Of a stretch of 64,000 bases of DNA, positions 1 to 9,916 are shown in pieces. Position 1 is the stretch's first letter, and each line of letters starts with the position of its first letter. Location of the stretch: positions 110,443,111 to 110,507,110 of the forward strand of contig CM061244.1 of NCBI GenBank assembly GCA_030848705.1, given 5' to 3'. The notes beneath the pieces were generated by a model. That model was not told where the DNA came from. It worked only from the letters and a program-made list of their open reading frames with translations, and did not search any database. The position numbers and the translations under genes are program-made. This stretch comes from Heracleum sosnowskyi (lineage: Eukaryota; Streptophyta; Magnoliopsida; Apiales; Apiaceae).

Positions 1-2429
1 TGCCTTGTGATAGCAGCATCTAGAGTGACTCTTCCATGCATATCCTGAGAAAGCCAGTTTGGTGTAGGAGGCACCACAGAAGTCCCAGTCTGTGAAGTAG
101 TGGCCACCTGTAGATTATCACCATAGCTGTCCTCATCATCAGAAAACTCAAAGTCTCCACTTGCTGCAGCTCCTGGAGGTAGATTGGTCAAGGCATCCTT
201 TGCTCTTTGCATTGATGCAGTAGTATGAATTAAGTTGAGTGACCTTTCTGCCTCCACATTGCCCTGTTGAGCCATAACTTGATAGGCTGGCACAGGATGA
301 GTAAAGGTCTCAGGATCCAGGGAAATACTATCCAGAGTTTGTTGATAATGCTCTTGGAAAGTAAGTTCCCTTTCTCCCTCACTGACCTCCATTAACTCAC
401 TAGCAATGGTTGTTTCCATCCTTATTGCTCCTGTAGTCCCTTCTCTCTCTCCACTCTGTTCTTGCATCATGGGCTCCCCATGGCTCACACCTCTCACACC
501 CTCACCTTCACCTACTAAGGTGGTACTCTCAATCTCTCCTTTTGCCTGGCTGGAAGAAATAGCCAGCCTCTCACTCTCATTCTCTCCTTTTGCCTGGCTG
601 CAAGCCAGCCTCTCAATTTCACTCCCTTTCAAACCTAAAAGTGTCTCAACTACCACCAGGTCATCTACACTAGTTGTGGAAACAACTTGATTTTCAATAA
701 AGGGTGTAGAATGACCTATCAACGAAATGGTAGTTTGAACTGTCAACGGTATGGATACCGTTGATGGAGAAACACTTGTCAACGAAAGAGGCTGTTTCGT
801 TGATGAAGTCAATAATGCACTTTGAGAAAGTGAAATTACAGTAGAATCTGTGGTGATTGATTTGAGATTGGGGTCCACAGATTCTCTTGCAGTTTCAGAA
901 AAAATTGGTTGATGGCCCAACAAATCACTTAATAAGTGATGACCATCAGCTTCAGAGTGGGGCTTCTCCAAGATAAGAGTTGGAGAATCAGGAAAAGATG
1001 TATGGATCATGTCCACATCTAAAGATTGAGTTGGTGAATTGGATGGAGATAAATCAAGATTAATGTTTAGAGAATGGGACTGTAACCCCAGAGTAATAAT
1101 AGGGGTTACATCAAACTGAATTTGAGAAACTGGAAGTGTTGCTTCCAGTGTGTGTGCACCCTGTGTACCCTTGGACTTTTGCTTCACTCTCCTTTGGTAT
1201 TGGGAAAATGTAGACTGTGGGCTTGAAGTGTCCCTTACCCTTTTGGACTGTGCTCTTGGTGGAGAGCTTGTTTCAATAATCACATCCTTTTGGGAGGATG
1301 CAATTAGACTTGTGCTTAAATCCATATTACTCATTGTGCCTTGTTGGGAAGACACAATGGGGCTTGGCTGGATTTCACTCATCTGTCCTTCCTTATCCTT
1401 AGGGTTTCTTTTATGTTCACCCCTTCCCTCACCTCTCACAGCACCTACAACACTCCCCTTAGGTTGTGTAGTGGATTTTACAATAGGTGCCTTTTGGGAA
1501 GCACCTGAGGTTGGCTTGGAGGATTTCTTTGATTTTGGTTTTGTTGTCGGGGCAGGAGCCTGTTGGGTCACAACTACAGACTCCACAGCAACAGGATTGG
1601 GTGATACAGTTGAAGTAACAACTATACTAGAAGGGATAGCAGTAGTTACCTCAATTATTGGCAGATACACCACTGGAACATCACCATTGTGGTTCAGCCT
1701 CAGTATGTCTGTCAATACTCTCTTTTCTTGCACAAAACACTCAAACTTGGAAACAGGGTTAGAGATAACTAATGGTGTTGGACTAACATGATTAGCCAAC
1801 ATCATCAGAAACCTAGCATAGTAGATATTCTTTTTCCTATTAGCCTTGTCACCCAACTTAGCACCAATTTCATACATAAGTTGGGTGCTAAAGTTGTAAT
1901 ATCTATCAGTTAGGAGCATGGTAAAAAGAATCAGCATGGAATTAGTTAATGCATCAAAATTACTAATCTTTCCAGAAAAGACCTTGATAAATGCATCAGC
2001 TAAATAACTATATTCCCTAACCAAACCTCTCCTAATTATCCTACCCAAATTATCAGTAGCCAATGAGTAGTTTATTGAATTTAGCATGTTAACCATTTCA
2101 GTGATTGTAGGCAAAGCATCACAGTTATTTTCAGGAATATGTAGACATGCTTGCAATACATCAGAATTAACTATGTACTCATTACCTTGGAGAGTGAATT
2201 GCAGTGTGCAGTTTGTTCCACTATACTCACATGAGGTCCAAATCTCCTCGATTATTTCATTGTAGAGTGGTGTAGAGTGAAACATTGCATAGCTCAACTT
2301 GCAATTCTTCATGAAATCCATCATTTTGAAGAAGATTCTGTTCGGGTTTTCCTTGACAACAAAAGGGATGGAGTTGTTCTTCTCATAGATGAACCCTCCA
2401 GCAGACATAAGCTTGACTATGGGTGCCAT
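1..2429 (-). CDS. E1 env-like frame, partial (continues past left edge)
   Basis: The frame starts at the ATG at 2429 (protein begins MAPIVKLMSAGG) and stays open for 809 codons to the window edge, so its stop is not seen. Residues 1 to about 210 resemble the N-terminal region of the E2 and E4 env-like proteins: a QGNEYIV-type segment, a REYSYLADAFIKVFSGK segment and a YARFLMML segment occur in the same order. The rest is rich in Ser, Thr, Pro and Glu with no obvious fold, and contains a QAKGE duplication. I see no hydrophobic signal peptide or membrane anchor by eye. Function is unknown; 'env-like' is only the customary name for the frame downstream of pol in Sireviruses. Five copies of the E1 motif lie inside the coding sequence (719-803). 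Apparent plus-strand frames at 406-690 and 1150-1791 are shadows of it. Confidence 0.75.
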   Translation of the reverse strand, partial: MAPIVKLMSAGGFIYEKNNSIPFVVKENPNRIFFKMMDFMKNCKLSYAMFHSTPLYNEIIEEIWTSCEYSGTNCTLQFTLQGNEYIVNSDVLQACLHIPENNCDALPTITEMVNMLNSINYSLATDNLGRIIRRGLVREYSYLADAFIKVFSGKISNFDALTNSMLILFTMLLTDRYYNFSTQLMYEIGAKLGDKANRKKNIYYARFLMMLANHVSPTPLVISNPVSKFECFVQEKRVLTDILRLNHNGDVPVVYLPIIEVTTAIPSSIVVTSTVSPNPVAVESVVVTQQAPAPTTKPKSKKSSKPTSGASQKAPIVKSTTQPKGSVVGAVRGEGRGEHKRNPKDKEGQMSEIQPSPIVSSQQGTMSNMDLSTSLIASSQKDVIIETSSPPRAQSKRVRDTSSPQSTFSQYQRRVKQKSKGTQGAHTLEATLPVSQIQFDVTPIITLGLQSHSLNINLDLSPSNSPTQSLDVDMIHTSFPDSPTLILEKPHSEADGHHLLSDLLGHQPIFSETARESVDPNLKSITTDSTVISLSQSALLTSSTKQPLSLTSVSPSTVSIPLTVQTTISLIGHSTPFIENQVVSTTSVDDLVVVETLLGLKGSEIERLACSQAKGENESERLAISSSQAKGEIESTTLVGEGEGVRGVSHGEPMMQEQSGEREGTTGAIRMETTIASELMEVSEGERELTFQEHYQQTLDSISLDPETFTHPVPAYQVMAQQGNVEAERSLNLIHTTASMQRAKDALTNLPPGAAASGDFEFSDDEDSYGDNLQVATTSQTGTSVVPPTPNWLSQDMHGRVTLDAAITR

Positions 2430-2968
2430 TGTTGAGTGAGAAAAAGCTTCGAACTTAATTGCTTGTTAGAGAGAAGAAGAGAGAAAAGCCTTTGGAATTT
2501 TTGAGAGCAGGTAAAAAGAAATTAAAGAAAATAGAATTTCTTAAATACTCCCCCAAAAATTCTCAGAAAATGAGTCCAATAATAAATATAAATTACTGGA
2601 TTTGCTTAAAAATATAACCGTTACTTTTAAAGAATTACCATGATTTATACTTACAGGGGTGTATGCATAGATCGTGGTAAAAGACGTGTCAATTCTCAAC
2701 GGTTCAGATTAAAAGCGCTAAATCAACGAATCAGAATTGGGCGTTTAAAGTCCCGTCTATTTCGTTGATAAAGCTGCGTTTCGTTGATATAAAAAAACTA
2801 TCAACGAAACACCCAGAAAAATGCTAAGACTGTCAACGAAATGGTTTGTTTCGTTGACATAGTGATTTTGACTTGGACAAAATTTTACTTTTTCCTGAGA
2901 AGATTAATTCACAGAAAAACATAGCAAATTTATGGCTGCATTGTAACTTGCAAATATCTCAAAAATAA
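2430..2968 (-). promoter_or_regulatory. E1 pol to env-like spacer with paired hairpins
   Basis: This 540-bp non-coding stretch separates RNase H from the env-like frame. It holds six or seven copies of the E1 motif, four of them arranged as two perfect inverted repeats: arms 2778-2789 and 2799-2810 (12 bp, 9-base loop), and arms 2831-2841 and 2849-2859 (11 bp, 7-base loop). A polypurine-like GGGGGAGT (minus strand, about 2547-2557) lies just before the env-like start. A regulatory or RNA-structure role is inference; the repeats themselves are seen directly. Confidence 0.5.
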
Positions 2969-3943
2969 TTAAGAGAAATTTAGCATACCTAGCTCACTTA
3001 CTAATCTTGAGAATGTTGATTCATCAAGTGGCTTGGTAAAGATGTCTGCAAGTTGTTGTTCACTTGGAACAAAATGTAACTCCACAGTACCATTCATACC
3101 ATGTTCTCTAATGAAATGGTACTTGATGTCAATGTGCTTGGTTCTTGAATGCTGCACTGGATTCTCAGTAATGGCAATGGCACTAGTGTTGTCACAGAAA
3201 ATAGGAATTTTCTCAACTCTTAATCCATAATCAAGTAGTTGATTTTTCATCCATAAAATCTATGCACAACAACTTCCAGCTGCAATATACTCAGCCTCAG
3301 CTGTGGAGGTGGAAACTGAGTTTTGTTTCTTGCTGAACCATGACACAAGCTTGTTTCCTAGGAATTGACAGGTTCCAGTTGTGCTTTTCCTGTCAATTTT
3401 ACATCCTGCATAATCTGCATCTGAATAACCAATTAGTTCAAAACCAGATTCTCTAGGATACCAAATGCCAAGGTTTGGTGTTCCTTTGAGATATCTGAAA
3501 ATCCTTTTAATAGCAACTAAATGGGATTCCCTAGGATCAGCCTGAAATCTAGCACATAAACATGTAGCAAACATAATATCAGGTCTACTAGCTGTTAAAT
3601 ACAAAAGTGAGCCTACCATGCCTCTGTAATTTGAAATGTCCACAGATTTTTCTTTAGTATTCAATTCAGGTTTGGTGGCAGTAGGCATGGGAGTTTTGGC
3701 AGGAGAGCATTCCATTAAGTTAAATTTCTTTAATAAATCATGAATATATTTTGTTTGACTAATAAAAATGCCCTCATTAACTTGCTTCACTTGAAGACCA
3801 AGAAAGTAAGTTAATTCTCCCATCATGCTCATTTCATATTTACTTTGCATAAGCTTGGCAAACTTTTGACAAAGTTTTACATCTTTAGACCCAAAGATTA
3901 TGTCATCTACATAAATTTGAACAAGTATAGTAGAGCCATTCAC
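2969..3943 (-). pseudogene. pol: E1 pol, 3' part: RT C-terminal half and RNase H
   Basis: This minus-strand segment carries the RT catalytic motif YVDDIIFGS near its start, the copia RT tail with SRPDIMFATC, and RNase H with DADYAGCKIDRKSTTG, STAEAEY and the closing IDIKYHFIREH and LADIFTKPLDE motifs. One in-frame TAG at 3260-3262 interrupts it after SCCA; E2 has a glutamine codon there, so a C-to-T change is the simplest cause. The upstream join to the rest of pol is out of frame. Confidence 0.9.
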
Positions 3944-3966
3944 AACCCTGTGAAAAAGAGTTTTAT

Positions 3967-6327
3967 CTACAGTACCTCTAGTGAAGTGATTCTCAAGGAG
4001 GAACTGTGAAAGGCTCTAGGTGCTTGTTTCAAACCATAGAGTGCTTTGAGGAGGAAGTATACATATTCTGGAAAATCATCATCTTCAAAACCAGGAGGTT
4101 GACTTACATACACCTCCTTTTCCAATTCCCCATTCAGAAAAGCACTCTTCACATCCATTTGATAGACTTTGAAATTGGCATGGGCTGCATAGGCTAGGAA
4201 AATCCTTATTGCTTCTAGTCTTGCAACAGGAGCAAAGGTTTCATCAAAATCAATTCCTTCTTCCTGTGAATAGCCTTTTGCAACCAATCTTGCTTTGTTC
4301 CTTGTGACTATGCCATTTTCATCCATCTTGTTTCTGAACACCCATTTTGTGCCTATGACACTCCTGTCCTTAGGCTTGGGCACCAGCTTCCAAACATTGT
4401 TCCTTTCAAATTGGTTTAGCTCTTCTTGCATAGCCAAAACCCAATCTGGATCTAGAAGTGCATCCTCAACTTTCTTTGGCTCATCTTGAGACAGAAAGCT
4501 ACTATATAGACATTCTTCTTGAGTTGCTCTTCTAGTTTGGACTTTTGAAGAAGCATCACCTATAATAAGTTCAAAGGGATGATCTTTAGTCCATTTCCTT
4601 GAGGGAGGTAGATTTGCTCTTGAAGAGGTAGCTTCATGATCATGATTGCCTTGATTGGATATTTGTCCTTGAGAAACTCCCCCTGAGTTTGTTGTCCCTA
4701 AATGATCACTTCTAGAAGCATTTCTATGACTGTCAACGGTATGACCATTTTGGCTGTCAACGAAACGCTCATTTTGACTGTCAACGAAACCACCATCATG
4801 ACTGTCAACGAAATGACCATTTGGTCTACTAGCAGCTATTCTTTTCAATCTTGATGCAGCAATTTCATCTTCACTGCTGCTTTCATCTGTGCTAGATACA
4901 ACAACTTTAGGCTGTTTCTCAGTAGCCTTAACATGATTCACTTGATCTCCTTCCTCATTCTCAAAAGAGAGACTTTCATGGAAACCTTCATCACAGAGAC
5001 CTTGAATTTTGAGATCATCAAAAACAACATGTACAGATTCCATAACAATGTTGGTTCTGAGATTATAGACTCTGTAAGCTTTCCCTGCTGCATATCCCAC
5101 AAATATTGCTTCATCTGCCTTTGCTTCAAATTTCCCCAAATGCTCAGCTTGATTTCTCAGAACAAAGCACTTGCATCCAAAGACATGAAGAAAATCCAAT
5201 AGTGGCTTCTTTCTTTTGAGTAGTTGATAAGGGGTCATTCCCTTGGCCTGATTGATCAAAGAAATATTCTGAGTGAAGCAAGCTGTGTTAACTGCCTCAG
5301 CCCAAAAATAAGTTGGTAACTTTGATTCATCTAGCATTGTCCTTGCAGCTTCAATAAGTGTTCTGTTTTTCCTTTCAACTACACCATTTTGCTGTGGTGT
5401 CCTTGCTGCTGAAAACTCATGCAAAATACCATTTTCTTCACAGAACACCTTCATGCTTGAATTCTTGAATTCTGTCCCATTGTCACTCCTAATCCTTCTT
5501 ACTTTCAAGTCAGGATGATTGTTTACCATCTTGATGTGATTGATAATGATTTCACTTGCCTCATATTTGGAGTGCAAAAAGAAAGTCCATGTAAATCTAG
5601 AAAAATCATCAACAATCACAAGACAATATTTCTTCTTTGAAATAGACATGACATTTACAGGGCCAAACAGATCCATATGAAGCAACTCAAGCTGATGGAC
5701 AATTGATGACTCTGTCTTGCTTTTGAATGATGCCTTCTTTTGTTTCCCTTTTTGACAGGCATCACACAAACCATCCTTGGAAAACTCCACCTGTGGAATT
5801 CCTCTAGCAAGATCCTTCCTCACCAAATCATTCATAACTTTGAAATTCAGATGAGATAATTTCTTGTGCCATAGCCAACTTTCATCCTTGCTTGCCTTGC
5901 TGAAAAGACAAGTGATGGTGTCTGGACTTGTGCTACTAAAGTCAGCAATGTACACATTCCCTCTTCTGAATCCAGTCATTACCACATTGTTGTTTCCTCC
6001 TTTAGAAACAACACAGGCTTCTTTAGAAAAAGTAACTAAAAATCCTTTGTCACAAAGTTGGCTGATACTAAGCAAATTGTGCTTAAGACCATCCACCAAT
6101 GCAACCTCATCTATGATGACATTCTCTTTTGAAATCAAGCCATATCCATTTGTGTAGCCTTTGCTGTCATCTCCAAAAGCAATACAAGGGCCAGCTCTTT
6201 CCTGAAACTCTGTGAGCAGGGTAGAATCACCAGTCATGTGTCTTGAACAACCACTATCCAAGTACCAAAGATTCCTTTTGTCTCCCTGCACACAATAAAA
6301 CCAAATCAAGTTGATTTTGGTACCCAA
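3967..6327 (-). pseudogene. pol: E1 pol, 5' part: protease, integrase, RT N-terminal half
   Basis: The aspartic protease motif LDSGCSRHMTGD lies near residue 25. The integrase zinc region (HKKLSHLNF, then CDACQKGK) is at about 150-200. The DDE residues sit in HMDLFGP (about 218), RSDNGTEF (about 282) and QQNGVVERK (about 316). RT begins at about 640 with TKWVFRNK and reaches QMDVKSAFLNGE and YGLKQAPRA. Directly after APRA a small deletion shifts the frame, separating it from the rest of RT. The linker between integrase and RT holds four 24-bp tandem repeats (4730-4825) coding VDS-containing octapeptides. The frame overlaps the end of gag by 22 bases in a different phase. Confidence 0.92.
4730..4825 (-). 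repeat. Four 24-bp in-frame repeats in the E1 pol linker
   Basis: Copies of CTGTCAACG(A/G)(A/T)A start at 4730, 4754, 4778 and 4802 on the plus strand, an exact 24-base period. On the coding strand they give four octapeptides of the form (F/T)VDS followed by variable residues. The core is the same motif that is scattered through the rest of E1, so a regulatory-looking DNA motif has been amplified inside a protein linker without breaking the frame. Confidence 0.9.
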
Positions 6328-8777
6328 GTTTCCTTGGGTCCTGTTTTGTTAGCCTTTGCTTTTCCTTTTATATCATTTTTCACCTTGGGCTCAGATTGAT
6401 TTAAATTAATCTTTACTCTTGGTGTTGATTTCTGATTGTTGCTCACATTTTCATCTACAGCATGCATAGTTGGAGGAACAAACATGTTATGCATATTCCA
6501 TGGCATTTGTGGCACATTAAACATATTCATGTATGGATTAGGCACAAATGACATGCTAGCATATGGATTCTGAAATTGTGCATATGGAGCAAGCATGTTA
6601 GGCATAACAGGCATTGTAGGCATATGACTGTTCATTGCAGGCTTGGGAATTTTCACATTAGCAGTTTTCTTAACAGATTTGCAGTTAGTAGATAAATGAT
6701 TAACACTTCCACAATTGACACATGTCTTTCTAGGAGCATATTTATCAGGTGTGTAATTGTTGTGTTTGTTAATCCCTACTTTGCCATTCCTGTTATTCTT
6801 TTTATTTCCCTTAGCCTCATCTTGAACTTTCTCTACCTTGTCTTTCAATTGCTTGTTAGACAAGTGACCTACATTAGCTCTCTCAACAGGCTTCTCAACT
6901 TTCTTTGAATTACTAGACTCACCTTGAACAAAGTTCTTGGTGACAGGACCATACTTGTCATTAAGTCTAGTGAGTTTATCTTTTCTTTTGTCTGTCAACG
7001 AAACAGCCTGATCGGTTGATGGTTCATGTGTCAACGAAACATTGCATTCCGTTGACATATCAACCTTCAACAAATGATCATTGTTGTTTGTTGACTCTGT
7101 TTCTGATTCTAAGGTTTCACCAACATACCCTAGCTTCTCTTTGTTCTTTTTCCATGATTGCTCACAGAAAGATTCCATACCTTGAACATTAATGATGTTG
7201 GTAGCAACATTCCTGGCATCTTTCCATTTTGCAATCACACCTTGTTCTATCTCAAGTTGTGTTTTAAGAATTTCTTCCCTTTGTAACACGTTCTCAAGTT
7301 CCTTCTTAGCATCCCTACTAACACATCTCATTTTCTCAAATTCAATGAGCTGTGCTTCTAACATTGCATTCCTATCACTTAAGAGCAGATTAGTCTCTTT
7401 TATTCTTGAATTCTCTTTGGTAAGTGATTTAAGAGTAACACGCAAATTATATAATATAGTAGACATTTCATTTACTGCACTATCGCATTCCTCTTTAGAA
7501 AGCTCAGAAAGATTAGTAATTGTTACCTGGTTGCTTGAGGAACTTTCTTCCTGCTCATGATTGTCAGCCATAAGAGCCAAGTTGACATACTCAACATCAT
7601 CATCAGAATCTTCACCATTACCAGCCCAATCATACTCCTGAGACATGAAAGCCTTTTCTTTTTCCTTGAGAAGTTCAAAGTATTTCTTTTTATAATCAAC
7701 AGGCTCAAATTTCCTGTTGCCCTTCTCAACCTTGGGCTTTCTGCAGTCTCCAGCAAAGTGACCAAGCATTCCACAATTGAAACATTTTGACTTAGACTTT
7801 TCAATCCAGTTAGATTTGCTAGGTTGAAAGTCTCTTCTTGGTGGCCTTGCTTCTGAGTTTCTTTTAAACTTGAACTTAGAGAATTTTCTAGACAGAAAAG
7901 CAATGTGTTCATCAATCTCATCTAAGTCATCCAAGTTGGCTGGTTCTGATTCATCTTCTTCTGTCATCTTGCCTTTACCCTTGCTAACATCACTCCTACA
8001 ACTAGCTCGACTAGTTGTGGCCTTTGCAGCTTCTTCATTGTCATCTTCCAGTTGGTTCACAGATGCAATCAATGCAATAGATCCACCCTTCTTCTGTACC
8101 TTTTCAATTTCTTCATCTTGCTCCATTTCCATCTCATATGTCTTCAAGGTTCCATAAAGCCTTTCAAGAGTGTAGTCTTTGTACTCTTGAGTGTTTCTGA
8201 GAGAAACAGTCATAGGCTTCCATTCTTTTGGAAGAGCTCTGAGAAATTTAAGGTTTGAATCTTTGGTTTGATAGATCCTCCCATACAGCTTTAATCCATT
8301 CAAAAGCTTCTGAAACCTACTAAACGTGTCATTTAGGGTTTCACCAGCTTTAAAATGAAAATGCTCATATTGTTGTATAAGGAGTTGCATTTTATTTTCC
8401 CTGACTTGCTCAGTTCCTTCACAGAGAGTTCTAACAGTATCCCATACTTCCTTAGAGGTTGTACAGTTGATGACATTGTCAAACATTTCTTGCTCCAAAC
8501 CATTAAACAGAATGTTCATGGTTCTCTTATCTTTGTGGATTTCTGCAAGATCTTCAATAGTCCATTCTGAGACAAGTTTTGGAATTTCTACATCAGGAGC
8601 ATCATCTGGCACTCCAATTCTGGATGCAAACTTCATGGGAACGTGTGGACCTTTCTCAATGCAGTCTACATACCTCTCATCCATAGACATGAGATGTAAA
8701 TGCATCTTTACTTTCCAGTGAAAGTAATTGTCCTTATCAAGAACTGGTATCTTCACACCTGCATCCTTCTTCACCAT
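6306..8777 (-). CDS. gag: E1 Gag, long form with two zinc knuckles
   Basis: The 823-residue frame starts MVKKDAGVKIPVLDKDNYFHW, a typical copia Gag start with a W-containing N-terminal domain. A first CCHC knuckle, CFNCGMLGHFAGDC, is near residue 331 and a second, CVNCGSVNHLSTNC, near 685. Between them lies a charged, probably coiled-coil stretch (SLTKENSRIKETNLLLSD and following), and after the second knuckle a Met/Pro/Asn-rich tail. In E2 a single knuckle is followed almost directly by protease, so E1 Gag has about 350 extra residues. The end overlaps the pol frame by 22 bases in another phase; because E2 keeps gag-pol in one frame, an indel is more likely than programmed frameshifting. Five or so E1 motif copies lie in the coding region near 6995-7055. 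Confidence 0.9.
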   Translation of the reverse strand: MVKKDAGVKIPVLDKDNYFHWKVKMHLHLMSMDERYVDCIEKGPHVPMKFASRIGVPDDAPDVEIPKLVSEWTIEDLAEIHKDKRTMNILFNGLEQEMFDNVINCTTSKEVWDTVRTLCEGTEQVRENKMQLLIQQYEHFHFKAGETLNDTFSRFQKLLNGLKLYGRIYQTKDSNLKFLRALPKEWKPMTVSLRNTQEYKDYTLERLYGTLKTYEMEMEQDEEIEKVQKKGGSIALIASVNQLEDDNEEAAKATTSRASCRSDVSKGKGKMTEEDESEPANLDDLDEIDEHIAFLSRKFSKFKFKRNSEARPPRRDFQPSKSNWIEKSKSKCFNCGMLGHFAGDCRKPKVEKGNRKFEPVDYKKKYFELLKEKEKAFMSQEYDWAGNGEDSDDDVEYVNLALMADNHEQEESSSSNQVTITNLSELSKEECDSAVNEMSTILYNLRVTLKSLTKENSRIKETNLLLSDRNAMLEAQLIEFEKMRCVSRDAKKELENVLQREEILKTQLEIEQGVIAKWKDARNVATNIINVQGMESFCEQSWKKNKEKLGYVGETLESETESTNNNDHLLKVDMSTECNVSLTHEPSTDQAVSLTDKRKDKLTRLNDKYGPVTKNFVQGESSNSKKVEKPVERANVGHLSNKQLKDKVEKVQDEAKGNKKNNRNGKVGINKHNNYTPDKYAPRKTCVNCGSVNHLSTNCKSVKKTANVKIPKPAMNSHMPTMPVMPNMLAPYAQFQNPYASMSFVPNPYMNMFNVPQMPWNMHNMFVPPTMHAVDENVSNNQKSTPRVKINLNQSEPKVKNDIKGKAKANKTGPKETWVPKST

Positions 8778-8827
8778 GGTTTCTGTTTTTGGTCTTGATC
8801 TTTAAACTTCTTGTATGTTAGAAGCTT

Positions 8828-8839
8828 GCTCTGATACCA
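8828..8839 (-). other. E1 primer-binding site
   Basis: The minus strand reads TGGTATCAGAGC, complementary to the 3' end of initiator-Met tRNA, two bases from the LTR edge. This fixes the minus orientation and identifies the adjacent repeat as the 5' LTR. Confidence 0.95.
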
Positions 8840-8841
8840 AT

Positions 8842-9871
8842 TGTTAATCCCAAATGACCTAACAGAATTGTAGAAGGGGGGGGGGGGGGGGTTGAATACA
8901 ATTTTGATATTTCTTGAACTTAAAACAACTTACAAATTAAAAACTGAACTTATAAAATAAAAACCACAAGCACTTAATAATTTCAGTTGGATTGTTTGAT
9001 GATCCAACTGAAGTGATTTTTATTGCGGAAATATTCTGTGATACAAAAGTACACAGCTGCTCAGTTACAAGAGAATAGAGAAGTATGCTCTCAAGGATAG
9101 CTAATACAAACTATTTGTTTTTCTTCTCTATTTTTATCTTAACTGCTACACTTGGTTATATACATTCCCAAGTTTACAATACTATTTTTGGTTACACTAA
9201 AGTACAATAGTAACAACCATCAGTAGCTTGCTTTTCATTCCTTTTGTCCAATGGTCCTTGGAGATCCTTGTTTTTGTCTTCATGCTTATTATGATCATTC
9301 CCAATAGCCTTATTGGAAATTGGAATGTTTCCTTATTTCCAGTAACCATTTAGATGGCTTCCAATGCAAAGTATACTTCCATATCTCCTTTAGATCTGTT
9401 CAGTAAACTGTCACTATCACTTTGTCAACTATTCAAAAAGTAATAGTGATTCGTTGATGTCATGGAGATGTGTTTCGTTGATAGCTTTATTCTTCATTTT
9501 GTTGATGGTGTATTCCTTGTTTCGTTGACAGAGTAAACTTCATTCCGTTGATAGAGTAATCTTCATACCGTTGACATGTCTTCACTTAGGCAAAATTACA
9601 AGGCACAAGATATTTACAATTAACCAACCTATTTTGCCTATCTAACATTTAGTCAACATGACTTAGAAAACCTATCTAGTACATACAACAAAATGCATAT
9701 TAAACTATGAAGTATTGTACAGTGCAATTGCTACATCACTCATTTCGTTGATGAGCTTTCTGTCAACGGAATGCTGCAAAGCATGCCATTTCGTTGACAG
9801 CTACAAAATGACTTTACACAAATTCTACTAAGTGTTTTATGTTTATCATCAAGAACAACATATTCCTAACA
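8842..9871 (-). repeat. E1 5' LTR
   Basis: The 1,030-bp repeat is bounded by TGTTA and TAACA, next to the primer site. A TATATAAC-type TATA signal on the minus strand lies at about 9154-9163. A run of 16 G (8876-8891, plus strand) sits near the inner edge, where E2 has a shorter G run. About nine copies of the E1 motif occur in two clusters (9448-9575 and 9742-9796). The partner 3' LTR is outside the window, so age by LTR divergence cannot be estimated here. Confidence 0.85.
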
Positions 9872-9916
9872 GTTTTTATGGACAATAACAACAAATTTAC
9901 AACATGTGCTGACAAC

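Larger units (their letters stand above)
1..9871 (-). mobile_element. E1: Sirevirus-type Ty1/copia retrotransposon, 3' end outside window
   Basis: In minus-strand order the element shows a 5' LTR, an initiator-Met tRNA primer site, gag, protease-integrase-RT-RNase H, and a downstream env-like frame still open at the window edge. Copia order (integrase before RT) plus an extra frame after pol is the Sirevirus arrangement. The 3' LTR must lie to the left of base 1. Coding lesions are one in-frame stop and two frame changes, so the copy looks recent but inactive. It begins 46 bases past the stop of the E2 env-like frame, so it is inserted in the E2 3' untranslated segment. The family motif TCAACGAAA recurs about 28 times, in both orientations. 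Confidence 0.9.

Noticed and set aside
406..1791. Plus-strand open frames of 94 and 213 codons
   Set aside because: They lie opposite the continuous minus-strand env-like frame of E1 and have the low-complexity composition of an antisense shadow.
6306..6327. Programmed frameshift between E1 gag and pol
   Set aside because: The 22-base overlap could suggest it, but E2 keeps gag and pol in one phase and I see no clear slippery site, so an indel is more likely.
9872..9916. LTR at 8842-9871 as the 3' LTR of E2
   Set aside because: A primer-binding site adjoins its inner edge, no purine tract precedes it on the E2 side, and its sequence differs from the E2 5' LTR; it belongs to E1.
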